The notes under the pieces were generated by a model. It was not told the DNA's origin and searched no databases. It saw only the letters and a program-made list of their open reading frames with translations. A DNA stretch of 64,000 nucleotides from Odontesthes bonariensis (lineage: Eukaryota; Chordata; Actinopteri; Atheriniformes; Atherinopsidae), in NCBI RefSeq assembly GCF_027942865.1, contig NC_134523.1:1-64000 (forward strand). The letters run 5' to 3'. This document shows positions 1-11,703 of this stretch, piece by piece (the first letter of the stretch is position 1; every line of letters begins with the position of its first letter). Both the position numbers and the translations under genes were made by a program.

Positions 1-870
1 GGTTGATTCATGGTTTTTTAGCCCAGTTTTGTGGGACATAAAATTCACCATCAGTCTGAGGGTCCTCGGGTTCCCTGGGGGCCTCTGGGGTCCCCTCAAT
101 GGTCGTCCACATGCAACACAAACATTTTCCCAGGCACACTCAGGACAAAAAGGAGGATGTGCAGAAGAAGAACATCCCGCACGGTTCTGGGAGGACATTG
201 GTTGCCACACAACTCTGTTATTCTACATTAAAGGAGTTTAATAGAGTGATTAAAGCTTATGTGTGGAGAGATCCGAGGCCGTGAGTACGGCTCCATCAGA
301 CGGGCAGTAATTGTGAAGCAGATGTGAGGAGGCAGTCGGAGGCAGTCGGAGGCAGTCGGAGGCGGGGGCTGAGCTCCAGCAGCTCGACAGCAGGTCAGAG
401 CGGAGGCAGGAGGTCCGGGACAGAACATGCAGATCATAACGGGCCGTCTGTTCTCGGCCTACCTGTGGGTGTACAAGTCAAACTGTCTGGCCTGGAACTT
501 TGTTTTTAAGGAGCTCCGACGGGAAAGTCAATTAACAGAGGATAATGGGCACACAGATATTTTTTCTTTCATGGACTCCATTTACACACGGGACGGTAAT
601 GGGGAGGGAGCCATGTTTTCACCACAGTGCGTGCATGAAAGATTTGTTCAGATTATTTTCCTCTTTTGACCTGAAAATGACACATTTATACAGAAGGAGC
701 TCCAAAATACAAAAATGTGTCAAATGTACATAAGAACAGAATAAAATGATGATAAACCTCATGAAGCAATATTTTAGTCACAAAAAACACATCAAATGTT
801 CACTGTTTCATGAAAATCTCATGTTTTTCTCTGTTATTTTGTGTTTTTTCACAAAAGTTAAGACTATGAC
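1..870. other. No gene recognised (left edge)
   Basis: Mixed-composition sequence with only short open frames and no protein I recognise. A 10-bp unit (GGCAGTCGGA) is repeated about three times near 331-362. The right part, from about 660, is AT-rich and ends at the first MITE copy. Confidence 0.5.
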
Positions 871-1475
871 GATGTGTTCGAAGCCGCATACTTCTCCTAC
901 TACTTCTACTAACTTTTGGAGTTAGTAAGCGAGTTTGAGTAAGCAGAAGTTCCCGGATGCATACTAGATTCTCCTAAATGTTGGGTATGCATCATGAGGT
1001 TACTACTCATACTCAAACTACCCAAGATGCAACGTAACGTGACGTCGCCGATCGTCATTTCCTGTCAAAACGGCAGTTTCAAGCTAGCTACAACGAGGGT
1101 AGGTTCACTTCCTGTTTTCAAAACAAAAGCACCAATTGTATGGTAATGGCTTTCCCTATGATAAAAGGCAACGGGTATTTTATTTTGTGAAAATAACCGG
1201 AAGTGCGTTAGCTCACTGCGGCTAGCTTTAGTAGCGCCGAATTCGTGGGAACAAAATTGTAAACAGCCGGTATTTTGTCAGGTTTTCAACACGTTGGGGA
1301 TCTAAACGACTACTTTCTCACCTGAAAATGTTTCAAATGTTGCTAAAGTTTACAGAGTTTAGAGCTTAAGGGAAATCAGCTTCAGGCCGGCTGATTTCGG
1401 CTCAGGCAGGAGCGAAATGCATTGTGGGTAAACGCTCTGCATACTGTCTGATCGATGTGTATGTATGTAGCATGT

Positions 1476-1509
<34 letters not shown>

Positions 1510-1573
1510 TAGCATGTAGAATGCAGTATGCAGTATGCAGTATGTAGTATGCAGTATGCAGTATGCAGTATGT

Positions 1574-1607
<34 letters not shown>

Positions 1608-1632
1608 TAGTATGCAGTATGTAGCATGTAGA

Positions 1633-1663
<31 letters not shown>

Positions 1664-1692
1664 TAGTATGTAGTATGCAGTATGCAGTATGT

Positions 1693-1733
<41 letters not shown>

Positions 1734-1793
1734 TAGTATGCAGTATGTAGTATGCAGTATGCAGTATGTAGTATGCAGTATGTAGCATGTAGA

Positions 1794-1824
<31 letters not shown>

Positions 1825-2017
1825 TAGTATGCAGTATGTAGCATGTAGTATGCAGTATGCAGTATGTAGTATGCAGTATGTAGTATGTAGTATGCAGTAT
1901 GCAGTATGTAGTATGCAGTATGTAGCATGTAGAATGCAGTATGCAGTATGCAGTATGTAGTATGCAGTATGTAGTATGCAGTATGCAGTATGTAGTATGC
2001 AGTATGTAGCATGTAGA

Positions 2018-2048
<31 letters not shown>

Positions 2049-2133
2049 TAGTATGCAGTATGTGGTATGCAGTATGCTGTATGTAGTATGCAGTATGCAG
2101 TATGCAGTATGTAGCATGTAGTATGCTGTATGT

Positions 2134-2167
<34 letters not shown>

Positions 2168-2203
2168 TAGTATGCAGTATGTAGTATGCAGTATGCTGTA
2201 TGT

Positions 2204-2237
<34 letters not shown>

Positions 2238-2294
2238 TAGTATGCAGTATGCAGTATGTAGTATGCAGTATGTAGCATGTAGTATGCTGTATGT

Positions 2295-2328
<34 letters not shown>

Positions 2329-2485
2329 TAGTATACAGTATGTAGTATGTAGTATGTAGTATGCAGTATGCAGTATGTAGTATGTAGTATATAGTATGCA
2401 GTATGTAGTATCTAGTATGTAGTATGCAGTATACAGTATGTAGTATGCAGTATGTAGTATGCAGTATGTGGTTTCGAACACAGCC
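871..2485 (-). mobile_element. MITE copy A with internal 7-bp array
   Basis: Terminal inverted repeats (TIRs) are seen: an imperfect GATGTGTTCGAAGCCGCATA on the left and the complement of GGCTGTGTTCGAAACC on the right. The interior of about 560 bp matches, in opposite orientation, the interiors of the elements at 3518-4809, 37302-37674, 47224-47814 and 57217-58352. It carries no transposase, so it is non-autonomous. The superfamily is not determined because no convincing target duplication is visible. The right half is filled by the heptamer array at 1461-2469. Confidence 0.8.
1461..2469. repeat. 7-bp tandem array (TAGTATG/CAGTATG)
   Basis: About 1 kb of near-perfect 7-bp units differing mainly by T or C at the first base, with rarer TAGCATG, TAGAATG and CTGTATG units. 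The unit equals the AGTATGC motif just inside the element terminus. Because 7 is not a multiple of 3 and no frame meets a stop, all three minus frames stay open; they are artefacts. Confidence 0.95.
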
Positions 2486-3517
2486 AAAGAGTTTACGCGG
2501 GACCGCGTCTTTTGTCACAGATGTTGCTCCCCCATAAAAGAATGTACAGAAACCGAAAAAGAAAACAAAAGTTCCACCCGACTAGTCTTATAAATGTGAT
2601 AAAAACAATTAAAAACAATAATTTTGTGGAATTGTACACAAGCCACATGAACCCTTGTTACATAAATAAAGCTGGAAACATTGAGGTTAACATGCACCCC
2701 AGCAGCTTAAGCTTGGATTCTCGTGTCACAAAAGTTTGCAAAGAAAGAACACGTTTGGTTTCTCACTTGCAGCAATAAACTGAAACTGTGAGTCAGGCAG
2801 AAGGAACACATTTCCAGGAGAAAGCAGCAGGCGAACATCAGGAGGATCAACACATGAAAGGTGGAAAACTGAAACGATTTGTCGGGGATGGAAGCTGCTT
2901 TAGTCCAGGCCAGCAGAGGATCTTGTGGGATTTGAGCTGCAGATAATAGACAGCTCCCTGCAGCCTTGTCCTCTTTTTCTCAATGAGCGCTCTAATCTGT
3001 GAGCCGCTGATGTGGAAACGTAGCAGAGGATCAGAGCTGGTCTCATTGATTAACTGCAGTCAGCTGATTACACCCAGGTGGTGAAAATCTTTCTTTTTTT
3101 CTTTTTTTTATTGACATTCAGATCTCTGTATCTCTTGTCTGTCCTAAATGCCAAAGTGTTTTGTTTTGTGTCTAAACGATGAAAAGAGAACCAAACAACA
3201 ACAAAAAACACAAGAATATGTACAGAGTGGGGAGTGATCCTGTTTTTATGGCATAGTTACTGATCTGTAAAAATAAAATCGGGCCTATGGGGTGTGACAT
3301 AGTTGACCCAGTTTTCCCAATATGAGGCGAATTTCTCCAGTTTAAGATTAACAAATGCTGTTATTCTCTCCATTTTATATCTGTCCATTGTGATGTCCAT
3401 CCATGTGTTGACAGTTGGGCTCTCTTGTGAAGGACATTTCCTGGTAATAATCTTTTTCCAAGCCACCAGCAGGATATTTATGAGGTGCTTATCTCAGGTA
3501 TGTGTCCGAAAAACATA
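2486..3517. other. Intergenic, no gene recognised
   Basis: About 1 kb of moderately AT-rich DNA between two oppositely oriented MITE copies. Short open frames show no recognisable domain, and I see no repeat structure. Confidence 0.5.
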
Positions 3518-4809
3518 GGCTGTGTTCCAAACCACATACTGGATACTGCATACTGCATACTACATGCTACATACTGCATACTACATACTACATGCTACAT
3601 ACTGCATACTACATACTGCATACTGCATACTACATGCTACATACTGCATACTACATACTACATACTGCATACTACATACTACATACTGCATACTGCATAC
3701 TACATGCTACATACTGCATACTACATACTACATACTGCATACTGCATACTACATACTGCATACTACATACTACATACTGCATACTGCATACTGCATACTA
3801 CATGCGACATACTGCATACTACATACTACATACTGCATACTGCATACTACATGCTACATACTGCATACTACATACTACATACTGCATACTGCATACTACA
3901 TACTGCATACTACATACTACATACTGCATTCTGCATACTGCATACTACATACTGCATACTACATACTGCATACTACATACTACATACTGCATTCTGCATA
4001 CTGCATACTACATACTGCATACTACATACTGCATACTACATACTACATACTGCATACTACATACTGCATACTACATACTGCATACTACATGCTACATACT
4101 ACATACTGCATACTGCATACTACATACTACATACTGCATACTACATACTACATACTACATACTGCATACTACATACTACATACTGCATACCAAATACTAC
4201 ATACTGCATACTCATCCATCAGACAGTATGCAGATCGTTTACCCACAATGCATTTCGCTCCTGCCCGAGCTGAAATCAGCCGGCCTGAAGCTGATTTCTC
4301 TTAAGCTCTAAACTCTGTAAACTTTAGCAACATTTGAAACATTTTCAGGTGAGAAAGTAGTCGTTTAGATCCCCAACGTGTTGAAAACCTGATAAAATAC
4401 CGGCTGTTTACCATTTTGTTCCCACGAATTCGGCGCTACGAAAGCTAGCCGCAGTGAGCTAACGCACTTCCTGTTATTTTCACAAAATAAAATACCCGTT
4501 GCCTTTTATCACAGGGAAAGCTATTACGATACAACTGGTGCTTTTGTTTTGAAAACAGGAAGTGAACCTACCCTCGTTGTAGCTAGCTTGAAACTGCCGT
4601 TTTGACAGGAAATGACGATCGGCGACGTCACATTACGTTGGATCTTGGGTAGTTTGAGTATGAGTAGTAACCTCATGATGCATACCCAACATTTAGGAGA
4701 ATATAGTATGCATCCGGGAACTTCTGCTTACTCAAACTCGCATACTAAATCAAAACGTTAGTAGGAGTAGTAGGAGTAGTAGGAGTAGTATGCGGTATCG
4801 AACACAGTC
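3518..4809 (+). mobile_element. MITE copy B with internal 7-bp array
   Basis: The left end reads GGCTGTGTTCCAAACCACAT and the right end is its inverted complement (GCGGTATCGAACACAGTC). Order: left TIR, heptamer array, then a conserved interior beginning near 4212 with CAGACAGTATGCAGA and containing GAATTCGGCGCTAC near 4430. The interior matches copies A, C, D and E. No coding capacity. Confidence 0.85.
3534..4212. repeat. 7-bp tandem array (CATACTG/CATACTA)
   Basis: About 680 bp of the same heptamer as in copy A, read on the opposite strand, in the same place within the element. Variant units include CATGCTA, CATGCGA and CATTCTG. The open frames over it are periodicity artefacts. Confidence 0.95.
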
Positions 4810-5428
4810 TTCCTCTTTTTTCTGATGTTCGGTGAGGAAAGGTGGAGGAAACTAAAGACGGTGTGGTCTCCGTTCTAACCTTAACACAACGCAGAGCTTT
4901 CATACCGCCTACATTTACACTATAAGGTCTTATTTTTCTCCCGTTCACATGTCAGCTTCATGTTTCCTCCACTCGCTGGACAAACCGCTTTTAGAAGGGG
5001 AAATTCATCTTCTTTAAACCTGGACCTTATTTCTGGCATAAAATACCTTCATCTGCTCACCGATAACAGTTCGGTGAAAGTCGGCGTCCATCAGAAGATA
5101 TTTAGATCGCTGGAGATCGGCGTATATCCATATAACAGGAGAGAACAGAGATAATTCAGCCTCTTAATAAGGTATTATCTGTCTTTATTTCACAGATACT
5201 TTAAGACCAATGAATGAATGAACGCGTACTGTTGCGCTGTTAGCTCAGAGCTGCCGTGTTGTTGCTATCGGGGGGCTTATAGGAAGCTTTCTACACACGA
5301 GTCTACTGGGATGACATCATTGACGTGCCGCTGCAGCTAAATCTCTGTTGGACACATTCAAAGAAAACTGGACTCGTTTCTCTGTGATGAAGCTGTTTTA
5401 TTGAAGGAAGTCAAAAGGACAAATATTT
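4810..5428. other. Intergenic, no gene recognised
   Basis: About 620 bp between two MITEs. Open frames of 60-67 codons show no domain. Nothing else noted. Confidence 0.45.
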
Positions 5429-5837
5429 CACTGGAGAAAAAATGCCCCTCCAAAAATAAGTAAAAAAAACAACAAATAAAAGACGTTTTTGCTTGAAATA
5501 AGCAAATAAATCTGCCAATGGAACTAGTGAAAATCGGCTTGTCAAGATTTCTTGAAATAAAATGTGATATTTAGGACTTTTGAGTTAAAAGTGATCTTGA
5601 AATTAGCTTAAAAACCTCTTCAAATGTAAAAAAAAAAGCTTGTTTCATGTGAAATTGTGAATCAAAACAATTTGTTTTCAAGACTTTTTCACTAAACAAG
5701 ATATTCCAGATGTATTGTATTAAAACAAGTCCCTATATCTGGCTGAAATAGAACTTGTTAGGCAGTTGTGTCTTATATCAAGTGTAATGAGATACAATGA
5801 ACAGATATACTTGGTAAGATTTAGATTTTTTCCAGTG
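5429..5837 (-). mobile_element. 409-bp CACTGG-ended MITE, copy i
   Basis: Begins CACTGGAGAAAAAA and ends TTTTTTCCAGTG, giving short inverted ends, with TT on both flanks (possible 2-bp target duplication). It is the same family as 17537-18143, 26461-26853, 40473-40881, 52838-53199, 53971-54213 and 54705-55326. CACTG ends with a 2-3 bp duplication would fit CACTA/EnSpm-type elements, but that assignment is inference. Confidence 0.75.
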
Positions 5838-6388
5838 TTCCTGCTCTGAACATGAACTCTGGACTTTGTGCTGTTACAGGAAAACTGCCTCAGTTAGACC
5901 CTCGTATCAGTTTGACATTTCCTCCATCAGATTCCACAGAAACTCTGAAATGACAGTTTCTGAACACCTCAGAACAGACTTCCTCATGTGTCGGTCGGTT
6001 CAGAAAACAGCAACAACATTTGATCTCTGGAACAAACCAAAGTCAGCGTAACTCCAGGATTATTTTCCCATTTCCACAGCGATGAGATGTGAAAAGAGTC
6101 TGTGATAAAGGAAGGTCTGCTGATTCCTCTGCTGGGCTCCATGAAGTGGAAGAGAAACAACAACATACAGACACATCAGCACCAGTCTCCCACTGATGTT
6201 TACAGCTCAGGGAAGTTTAGATTTTCATGTGGAGAAATATTTCTGTGAATCAAACTCCTGATCAGCAGTGATATCCTCCATGGCTGCACAGACACAGGAA
6301 ACAGCAGCAAATAAACAGCAGAGTAGCAGCAGAGACATCCCAGCAACCAGCTGTCAGCAACAAGCTGACTAAACACATTTATTCCACT
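5838..6388. other. Region 3' of the TRIM gene
   Basis: Unique-looking sequence immediately 3' (on the minus strand) of the TRIM stop codon; it may include the 3' UTR. The complement of TTTATT at 6378-6383 is an AATAAA only a few bases past the stop, probably too close to be the functional poly(A) signal. No other gene is seen. Confidence 0.4.
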
Positions 6389-8059
6389 TTACACAAACTC
6401 TGCTGAGGATCCATAATCATAATCATAAAACCTGATCCCAGCACAGAGCGGCTGAGTGAATGTGGTCTGGACTCTGTGGAGGAGAGTCATGGTTCCAGAG
6501 CCGCTGTAGAAGGACAGAATACCTGCTCTGTGATCCAGGTACACTCCCACTCTGGAGGCCCGAGGACCTGAGATGGAGGTTTTAATGTTGTTGTACCAAA
6601 ATGAATAATTGTCTGAGTCACAATATAATGCCCAAGATTTGTCATTACATCCAAATAAACATTCAGTTACACCACTTGCTCTGCTGATGTTCTTGTATGC
6701 GACTGCTACAGCAACTCTTCTCCCTCTCATCTCCACCTCCCAGTAACCATGTCCAGTCAGACTCTCTCTGCTCAGGACCTGAAGACACCATCCACTGAAT
6801 CTGTCTGGATGATCAGAATAAGACTGAAGTTGTCTCATTAATGTCACTTTTCTGTTCCCCTCTGACAGTAACAGCTGTATGTTTGCTGTGTTTGGATCCA
6901 GTGTGATTTCACCTGAATATCTTAAGAATCCAGCTCTGCTCTCTGGTGGTCCTGACAGTAAAACATCCACTTCAGCGACTCTCAGTGAGATGTTGGCCCA
7001 TTCCTCTCTCAGGATGTCCTGTAGTTTATCTCTGAGCTCTGACACAGCTGCTGTCACATCCTCAAAGTGCCTCAGAGGACGGATCTGGATGCTGGATGAG
7101 TGTGTAGCCCCCCTGAGTGCTGCCACTGAGGGGCAGCTGTGCAGAAACTGGCTGTGATCCTCTGTGTGTGAGAGCTGCTGCAGCTCAGCATCTTTCCTCT
7201 TCAGCTCAGTGATCTCCTGCTCCAGCTTCTCCTGAAGCTCTTTGACTCGCCTCCCTTCGGCTTCCTGCTGGGATCTGATCTGCTGCTTCACATCAGAGCT
7301 TCTTTTCTGGAGGAGACGGATCAGCTGGCTGAAGATCTTCTGGCTGTGCTCCTCTGTTTTATCAGCAGAGCGATGGACGGCCTCCAGCTGCTGCTGAAGC
7401 AGCTTCACATCTTTCTCTGCGTCCTGGATTCTCTGCTGGATCTGCTGCCGACTCCCCTCCAGCTCTCTCTGCCTCTCAGTCCTTTCTGCTGCAGCTGACA
7501 CTGTGTCGTGGCCTTTATGTTCCTCCACAGGGCAGAGATAACAGATGCACTTCTGATCGGTACGGCAGAACATCTTCATCACCTCACCGTGATCAGAGCA
7601 GATGTTCTCCTGCAGCTTCTTGGAGGGCTCCACCAGCTTGTGTTTCCTGAGTGGAGCTGAATCATAATGAGGCTGAAGGTGTTCCTCACAGTAAGAGGCC
7701 AGACAGACTAAACAGGACTTGGTGGCTTTCAGCTTCCTCCCAGAGCAGACATCACAGGCCACATCTTCAGCTCCAGCATAGCAGTGATCAGCAGGAGCAG
7801 CACGGAGTCCAGTCTTCTTCAGCTGCTCCACTAAATCAGCTAACATGGTGTTTTTCCCCAGGACAGGCCTCGGTATGAAGGTTTCCCTGCACTGAGGGCA
7901 GCTGTGGATCCCCTTCTGATCCTCTCCATCCCAGTGGGCTTTAACACAGCTCCTGCAGTAGCTGTGTCCACAGGGAATAGTCACCGGATCCTTCAGCAGA
8001 TCCAGGCAGATCGAACAGGAGAAGCTTTCCCGGTGCAGCTGAACTCCTTTCTGCGCCAT
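6389..8059 (-). CDS. TRIM-family E3 ubiquitin ligase (TRIM16-like/finTRIM-like), 556 aa
   Basis: Likely a RING-type E3 ubiquitin ligase of the large fish TRIM expansion linked to antiviral immunity. RING cysteines and histidine at residues C15, C18, C30, H32, C35, C38, C54 and C57 all fit. B-box 1 lies at about 102-145 (CDVC to LRKHK). B-box 2 has C154, H157, C165, C173, C176, H181 and H184. A Glu/Gln/Lys-rich coiled coil spans about 190-300. A PRY-SPRY domain runs from about 380 to the end, with LDPNTA near its start. The full-length tripartite protein lies in one exon. The ATG has a good context (purine at -3, G at +4) and directly precedes the RING. Oddity: the protein stops at AEFV; reading one base differently at the last codons would add K-V-E and a stop, so a 1-bp insertion may have trimmed the C-terminus. 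The family is sure; the exact orthologue is not, since these genes form large lineage-specific clusters. Confidence 0.92.
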   Translation of the reverse strand: MAQKGVQLHRESFSCSICLDLLKDPVTIPCGHSYCRSCVKAHWDGEDQKGIHSCPQCRETFIPRPVLGKNTMLADLVEQLKKTGLRAAPADHCYAGAEDVACDVCSGRKLKATKSCLVCLASYCEEHLQPHYDSAPLRKHKLVEPSKKLQENICSDHGEVMKMFCRTDQKCICYLCPVEEHKGHDTVSAAAERTERQRELEGSRQQIQQRIQDAEKDVKLLQQQLEAVHRSADKTEEHSQKIFSQLIRLLQKRSSDVKQQIRSQQEAEGRRVKELQEKLEQEITELKRKDAELQQLSHTEDHSQFLHSCPSVAALRGATHSSSIQIRPLRHFEDVTAAVSELRDKLQDILREEWANISLRVAEVDVLLSGPPESRAGFLRYSGEITLDPNTANIQLLLSEGNRKVTLMRQLQSYSDHPDRFSGWCLQVLSRESLTGHGYWEVEMRGRRVAVAVAYKNISRASGVTECLFGCNDKSWALYCDSDNYSFWYNNIKTSISGPRASRVGVYLDHRAGILSFYSGSGTMTLLHRVQTTFTQPLCAGIRFYDYDYGSSAEFV

Positions 8060-8086
8060 TTCTCCTCTCAGATCAGCGACTGAGTG

Positions 8087-8098
8087 AGTTTCACTTCC
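8087..8098 (-). promoter_or_regulatory. ISRE/ETS-IRF-like site upstream of TRIM
   Basis: On the minus strand it reads GGAAGTGAAACT, starting 28 bp upstream of the TRIM ATG. It contains a perfect GGAANNGAAA composite ETS-IRF element and is one base from the ISRE consensus. Interferon control is known for many TRIM genes; function here is inference. A second GAAA...GAAA pair lies at about 8100-8112. Confidence 0.4.
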
Positions 8099-8715
8099 TG
8101 AAAGCTGAAACTTATCTGAGCTCTGATATACAAATCATGTGTCTGTGGAGAGAACAGAGCCGGTCGGTTCACTTCCTGTTGGTTACAACCATCATGAGCT
8201 GCAGATCTGAAGGGGAGGGAACCAGGAAACATGTGGGCCGAGCGAGCTGCTGTGTGAGAGATCAGGAAGTGAGTCCAAGCTGTGTCACATCAGTTCTAAA
8301 TGGTTAAAAACGGGTCGATTCTTCTTTTAATTCCTTTGGAAAGAAGCTTCACTTTCACAGTGAATCACGATGTTAAAGCTCCAGTTCCTCGTCAGCTTCT
8401 TTCCTCACAGAACTTTAAATAAAGCAGACGAGCTTCTCCTGAAATGATGGAATCATAAATCCAACATGTTGCTGCTTTGGATCCTAAACTGCACTCGACA
8501 TAAAAGCAGCAGAGTTTTGAGGCTGAAACGTCAGGAAGAACCTCTAGAAACACTTTGTCCCTCTGATTAATATAATCCTTTTACTTTGAACCAAGATTAA
8601 AATCATGTCCCGAGCAAACACACGTCAAACATCTGGAGTTTCAAACCCACATCGCAGCTGAGTGTCGTCTTTTCCCCGAGTCGTGAAGCACTTTTCCTCC
8701 ATCTGACTTTATCAA
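8099..8715. other. TRIM upstream region, no other gene
   Basis: About 600 bp 5' of the TRIM gene on its strand; expected to hold the promoter and 5' UTR. No TATA box is obvious and no other coding sequence is recognised. Confidence 0.4.
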
Positions 8716-9905
8716 ATCAAATCAAATCAAATTTATTTGTAGCACATTTCATGTACAAAACAATTCAAAGTGCTTTACATCAAATAAAAGCATTGCAGCA
8801 GGGAGTGGAAGAAGCATTAAAAATACATAAAAGAATATAAAGAGAAACAAATAAAATCATTTAAATGAATTTAAAAACAAGCAACAGTCCAGATAAGTTC
8901 AAAGATATCGTGCAGATTTCATGCATAGACACATGAGAACAGAAATGTTTTTAACCTGGATTTAAAAATGTCTCCATTGGGTGAAAGTTTAATCTCCACT
9001 GGCAGTTTGTTCCACTTGTTTGCAGCATAACAGCTAAATGCTGCTTCTCCATGTTTAGTCTGGACTCTGGACTGGACCAGCTGACCTGAGTCCTTGGATC
9101 TAAGAGCTCTGCTGGCTTTATATTCTCTGAACAGATCACAGATTGTAAACCATCAGCAGGCTTTTAAAATCTATTCTGTGACTGACTGGAAGCCAGAGTA
9201 AAGATTTTAAAGCTGCTGTGATGTGTTCAGATCTCTTAGTCCGGGTTAAAACTCCAGCAGCAGCGTTCTGGATGAGCTGCAGATGTTTAATGCTCTTTTT
9301 GGGAAGTCCAGTTAAAAGAGCGTTACAGTGATGGAGTCTGCTGGAGATGAATGCATGGATGAGTTTCTCCTGGTCTGTTTGGGAGAGGAAACCTTTAATT
9401 CTGTTGATGTTTCTGAGGTGGTAAAAAGCTGCCTTGGTGACAGCTTTGATGTGGCTGCTGAAAGTCAGATCTGAGTCTATCAACACTCCGAGGTTACCGA
9501 CTCGGTCAGTGATTGTAAGGTCCCGAGTCTCAAGATATGTACCAACGCTGACCCTCTTCTCTTTGCTACCAAACAGAATGATCTCAGTTTGGTCTTCATT
9601 TAATTGTAGAAAATTCTCTCTCATCCAGGTGTTTACTTCCTCCAGACACTGACACAGTACGTCTGCTGGGCTGCAGTCGCCATGGTGACACATAAAGTTG
9701 TGTATCGTCTGCATAACTGTGATAACTGATGTTAAAGTTCTGCAATATCTGACCCAAAGGGAGCATATACAAGTTAAACAGAAGAGGTCCAAGAATTGAC
9801 CCCTGGGGGACTCCACAAGTCATGGCCACTCGCTCAGATTCATAGCTGCCAATTAGCTGTCAGTTATTTCTGTCTCCTGTGGTTGATTCATTTTAGGACA
9901 AACTA
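8716..9905 (-). pseudogene. 5'-truncated, frameshifted L2/Maui-like LINE (reverse transcriptase)
   Basis: Minus-strand translation shows non-LTR reverse transcriptase motifs: [19 protein letters not shown] and YADDTQLYV (9829-9596 frame), then in a shifted frame NLGVLIDSDL, LIHAFISSRL, LQLIQNAAA and HRIDFKSLL (9816-9136), then a further frame change before the 3' end at about 9135-8950. The 3' tail on the plus strand is ATCAA repeats followed by TTTATTTGTAGCACATTTC. Frame changes and 5' truncation show it is dead. The same 3' end recurs at 20880-21214, 26388-26457 and 46206-46400. Confidence 0.85.
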
Positions 9906-10555
9906 TCTATAAATCCTACACTAGGACTGCCATCTATAAGAGTAGAAAAACTTGCAGGAATGAGCTTTTTCTCACCAAAATCTGTAATTACATGAAGAAA
10001 ATTCTCACGTGAGAATCAAATTCCTTAAACCATTAAACCGGTCATCGAACCACATTTCCATCTGCTGCAACTGGCCCTAAAAAACGTGGGAAAGCGAGAG
10101 GCAGCATGTTTTTCCTCTGAGTGAGAATGAGAGTTTGCTGTGTGGCTGCATGTTGAGTTACAGGCAGAAAGCAGCAAGAGAGCTCCGATTCAACAACACA
10201 AAACCAGGCGCTGTCTCTTAGTGAACTCTGTTCAGCGGGAGCTGTCGGAAAAGAGGAGCAACAAAGGCACATAACAGCAGATGTCTGCAGCCGTCCTGCA
10301 CGCTGAGCTGCTATAATTAGCCAGACACACTTGAATCAGAGCCAAAGAGAAAGAGCAGAGCTGCAGGAGGTGAAGTCCAGAGCGTCCTGAGAGCTGCTGG
10401 GAACCGCTCAGCTCTCTTCTGGGAACGCTCTCCACATTAAGACTGGCTGCGCTGCAGGGTACCACCACAAACTGTTAAAAACTGTTCCAGAGTCCTGTTC
10501 CAGAGACCTGTTCCCATCTTGTTCCAGAGTCCAGTTCCCATCCTTTTTCCCAAAG
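9906..10555. other. Intergenic, no gene recognised
   Basis: About 650 bp without a recognisable coding region. Short imperfect repeats of 'GTTCCAGAGTCC' type near 10485-10535 lead into the 11-bp array. Confidence 0.4.
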
Positions 10556-11075
10556 AAAACTCAAAGAAAACTCAAAGAAAACTCCAGAAACTCAAAGAAA
10601 ACTCCAGAACTCAAAGAAAACTCAAAGAAAACTCCAGAACTCAAAGAAAACTCAAAGAAAACTCAAAGAAAACTCAAAGAAAACTCAAAGAAAACTCAAA
10701 GAAAATTCCAGAAAACTCAAAGAAAACTCAAAGAAAACTCCAGAAACTCAAAGAAAACTCCAGAACTCAAAGAAAACTCAAAGAAAACTCAAAGAAAACT
10801 CAAAGAAAACTCAAAGAAAACTCAAAGAAAACTCCAGAAACTCAAAGAAAACTCCAGAACTCAAAGAAAACTCAAAGAAAACTCAAAGAAAACTCAAAGA
10901 AAACTCAAAGAAAATTCCAGAAAACTCAAAGAAAACTCAAAGAAAACTCCAGAACTAAAAAAAAACTCAAAGAAAACTCAAAGAAAACTCATAGAAAACT
11001 CCAGAAAACTCTAAGAAAACTCTTAGAAAACTCCAGAAAACTCCAGAAACTCAAAGAATACTCAAAGAAAACTTC
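10556..11075. repeat. 11-bp tandem array (AAAGAAAACTC)
   Basis: About 520 bp of an 11-bp purine-rich unit, interrupted at intervals by shorter CCAGAA-containing units, giving an irregular larger period. An open frame of 198 codons rich in Lys, Asn, Ser and Gln crosses it; composition and periodicity explain it, so no protein is called. Confidence 0.9.
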
Positions 11076-11267
11076 TGGAGAAAACTCCAGTGGCACTGTC
11101 TTTCTGTCCATCTGAGCTGAGCTGGTGTCCACAGAACTGGGCCGTGTTCCTGCACAGAGCTGACACATGGCTTCCTCCTGGTGTGGGGCAGCTTCAGCTC
11201 ACATTTCTGGATGCGGCCCTGGACCGTGTTGAGTGGAAATGGTTCTCCCAGCTCCTCCTGAGCCCAT

Positions 11268-11287
11268 GTGGCTGAATGGATCATGGT
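11268..11287 (+). repeat. Single outlying copy of the 18-bp array unit
   Basis: GTGGCTGAATGGATCATGGT differs by one base from the phase-matched stretch of the great 18-bp array (GTGGCTGTATGGATCATGGT). It lies on the other side of the LTR-like segment at 11304-11700. Confidence 0.75.
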
Positions 11288-11303
11288 TCACGCCATGGAC
11301 TCA

Positions 11304-11700
11304 TGTCTTGAGTTTTATGTTTTAGGTCATGTTTGGTTTTTAGTCATGTCTCAGTTTAGTTCTCATGTTTCAGGTTCAGCTCTTGTGTTTAGTTTATGTC
11401 ATGCCACCCTCTCCTGCCCTGCCATCAGCCTCACTTCCCTCACCTGTGTTTTCCCCATCAGCGGCACTCAATCCCTAATCAGCCTCCACAGTATTTAGTT
11501 TACGCCACGCCACGCCACAGTTAAGTCTTTTTCCATGTTATGCCAAGTGTTTTGTTTTGTTAAATAATTTTTCCACAGTTCAGGTTTTTGAATCTGGCTC
11601 AGCCGCGCCTTTTGTTGATACTTTGTTTTTGTTAAATAAATCTACTTTGCTTTTTGAATATCCACATCCGTGTCCTTTTCAAACCCACCCCAAATTTACA
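11304..11700 (+). mobile_element. Probable solo LTR, diverged relative of the one at 25374-25802
   Basis: Its second half aligns closely with the LTR at 25374-25802: CCCTGCCATCAGCCTCACTT near 11418, TATGCCAAGTGTTTTGTT near 11539, AAATAAATCTACTTTGC near 11633 and TCCACATCCGTGTCCTTTTC near 11661. An AATAAA with a short following U5-like stretch fits LTR structure. The first part is diverged, so the left border (TGTCTTG) is a guess, and no clean target duplication is visible. Confidence 0.55.
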
Positions 11701-11703
11701 CAT

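Noticed and set aside
427..669. 80-codon frame starting MQIITGRLFSAYLWVYKSN
   Set aside because: I do not recognise the protein, and there is no supporting splice site or repeat context.
1359..2518. Open frames of up to 378 codons rich in HTAYCILH-type repeats, also at 3485-4311 and 57168-57878
   Set aside because: They translate the 7-bp array in all three frames; a 7-bp unit cycles through all frames and gives a 21-bp peptide period. They lie inside a non-coding MITE.
10519..11115. 198-codon Lys/Asn/Ser/Gln-rich frame resembling a coiled coil
   Set aside because: It is the translation of an 11-bp purine-rich array; no start context, no conserved domain.
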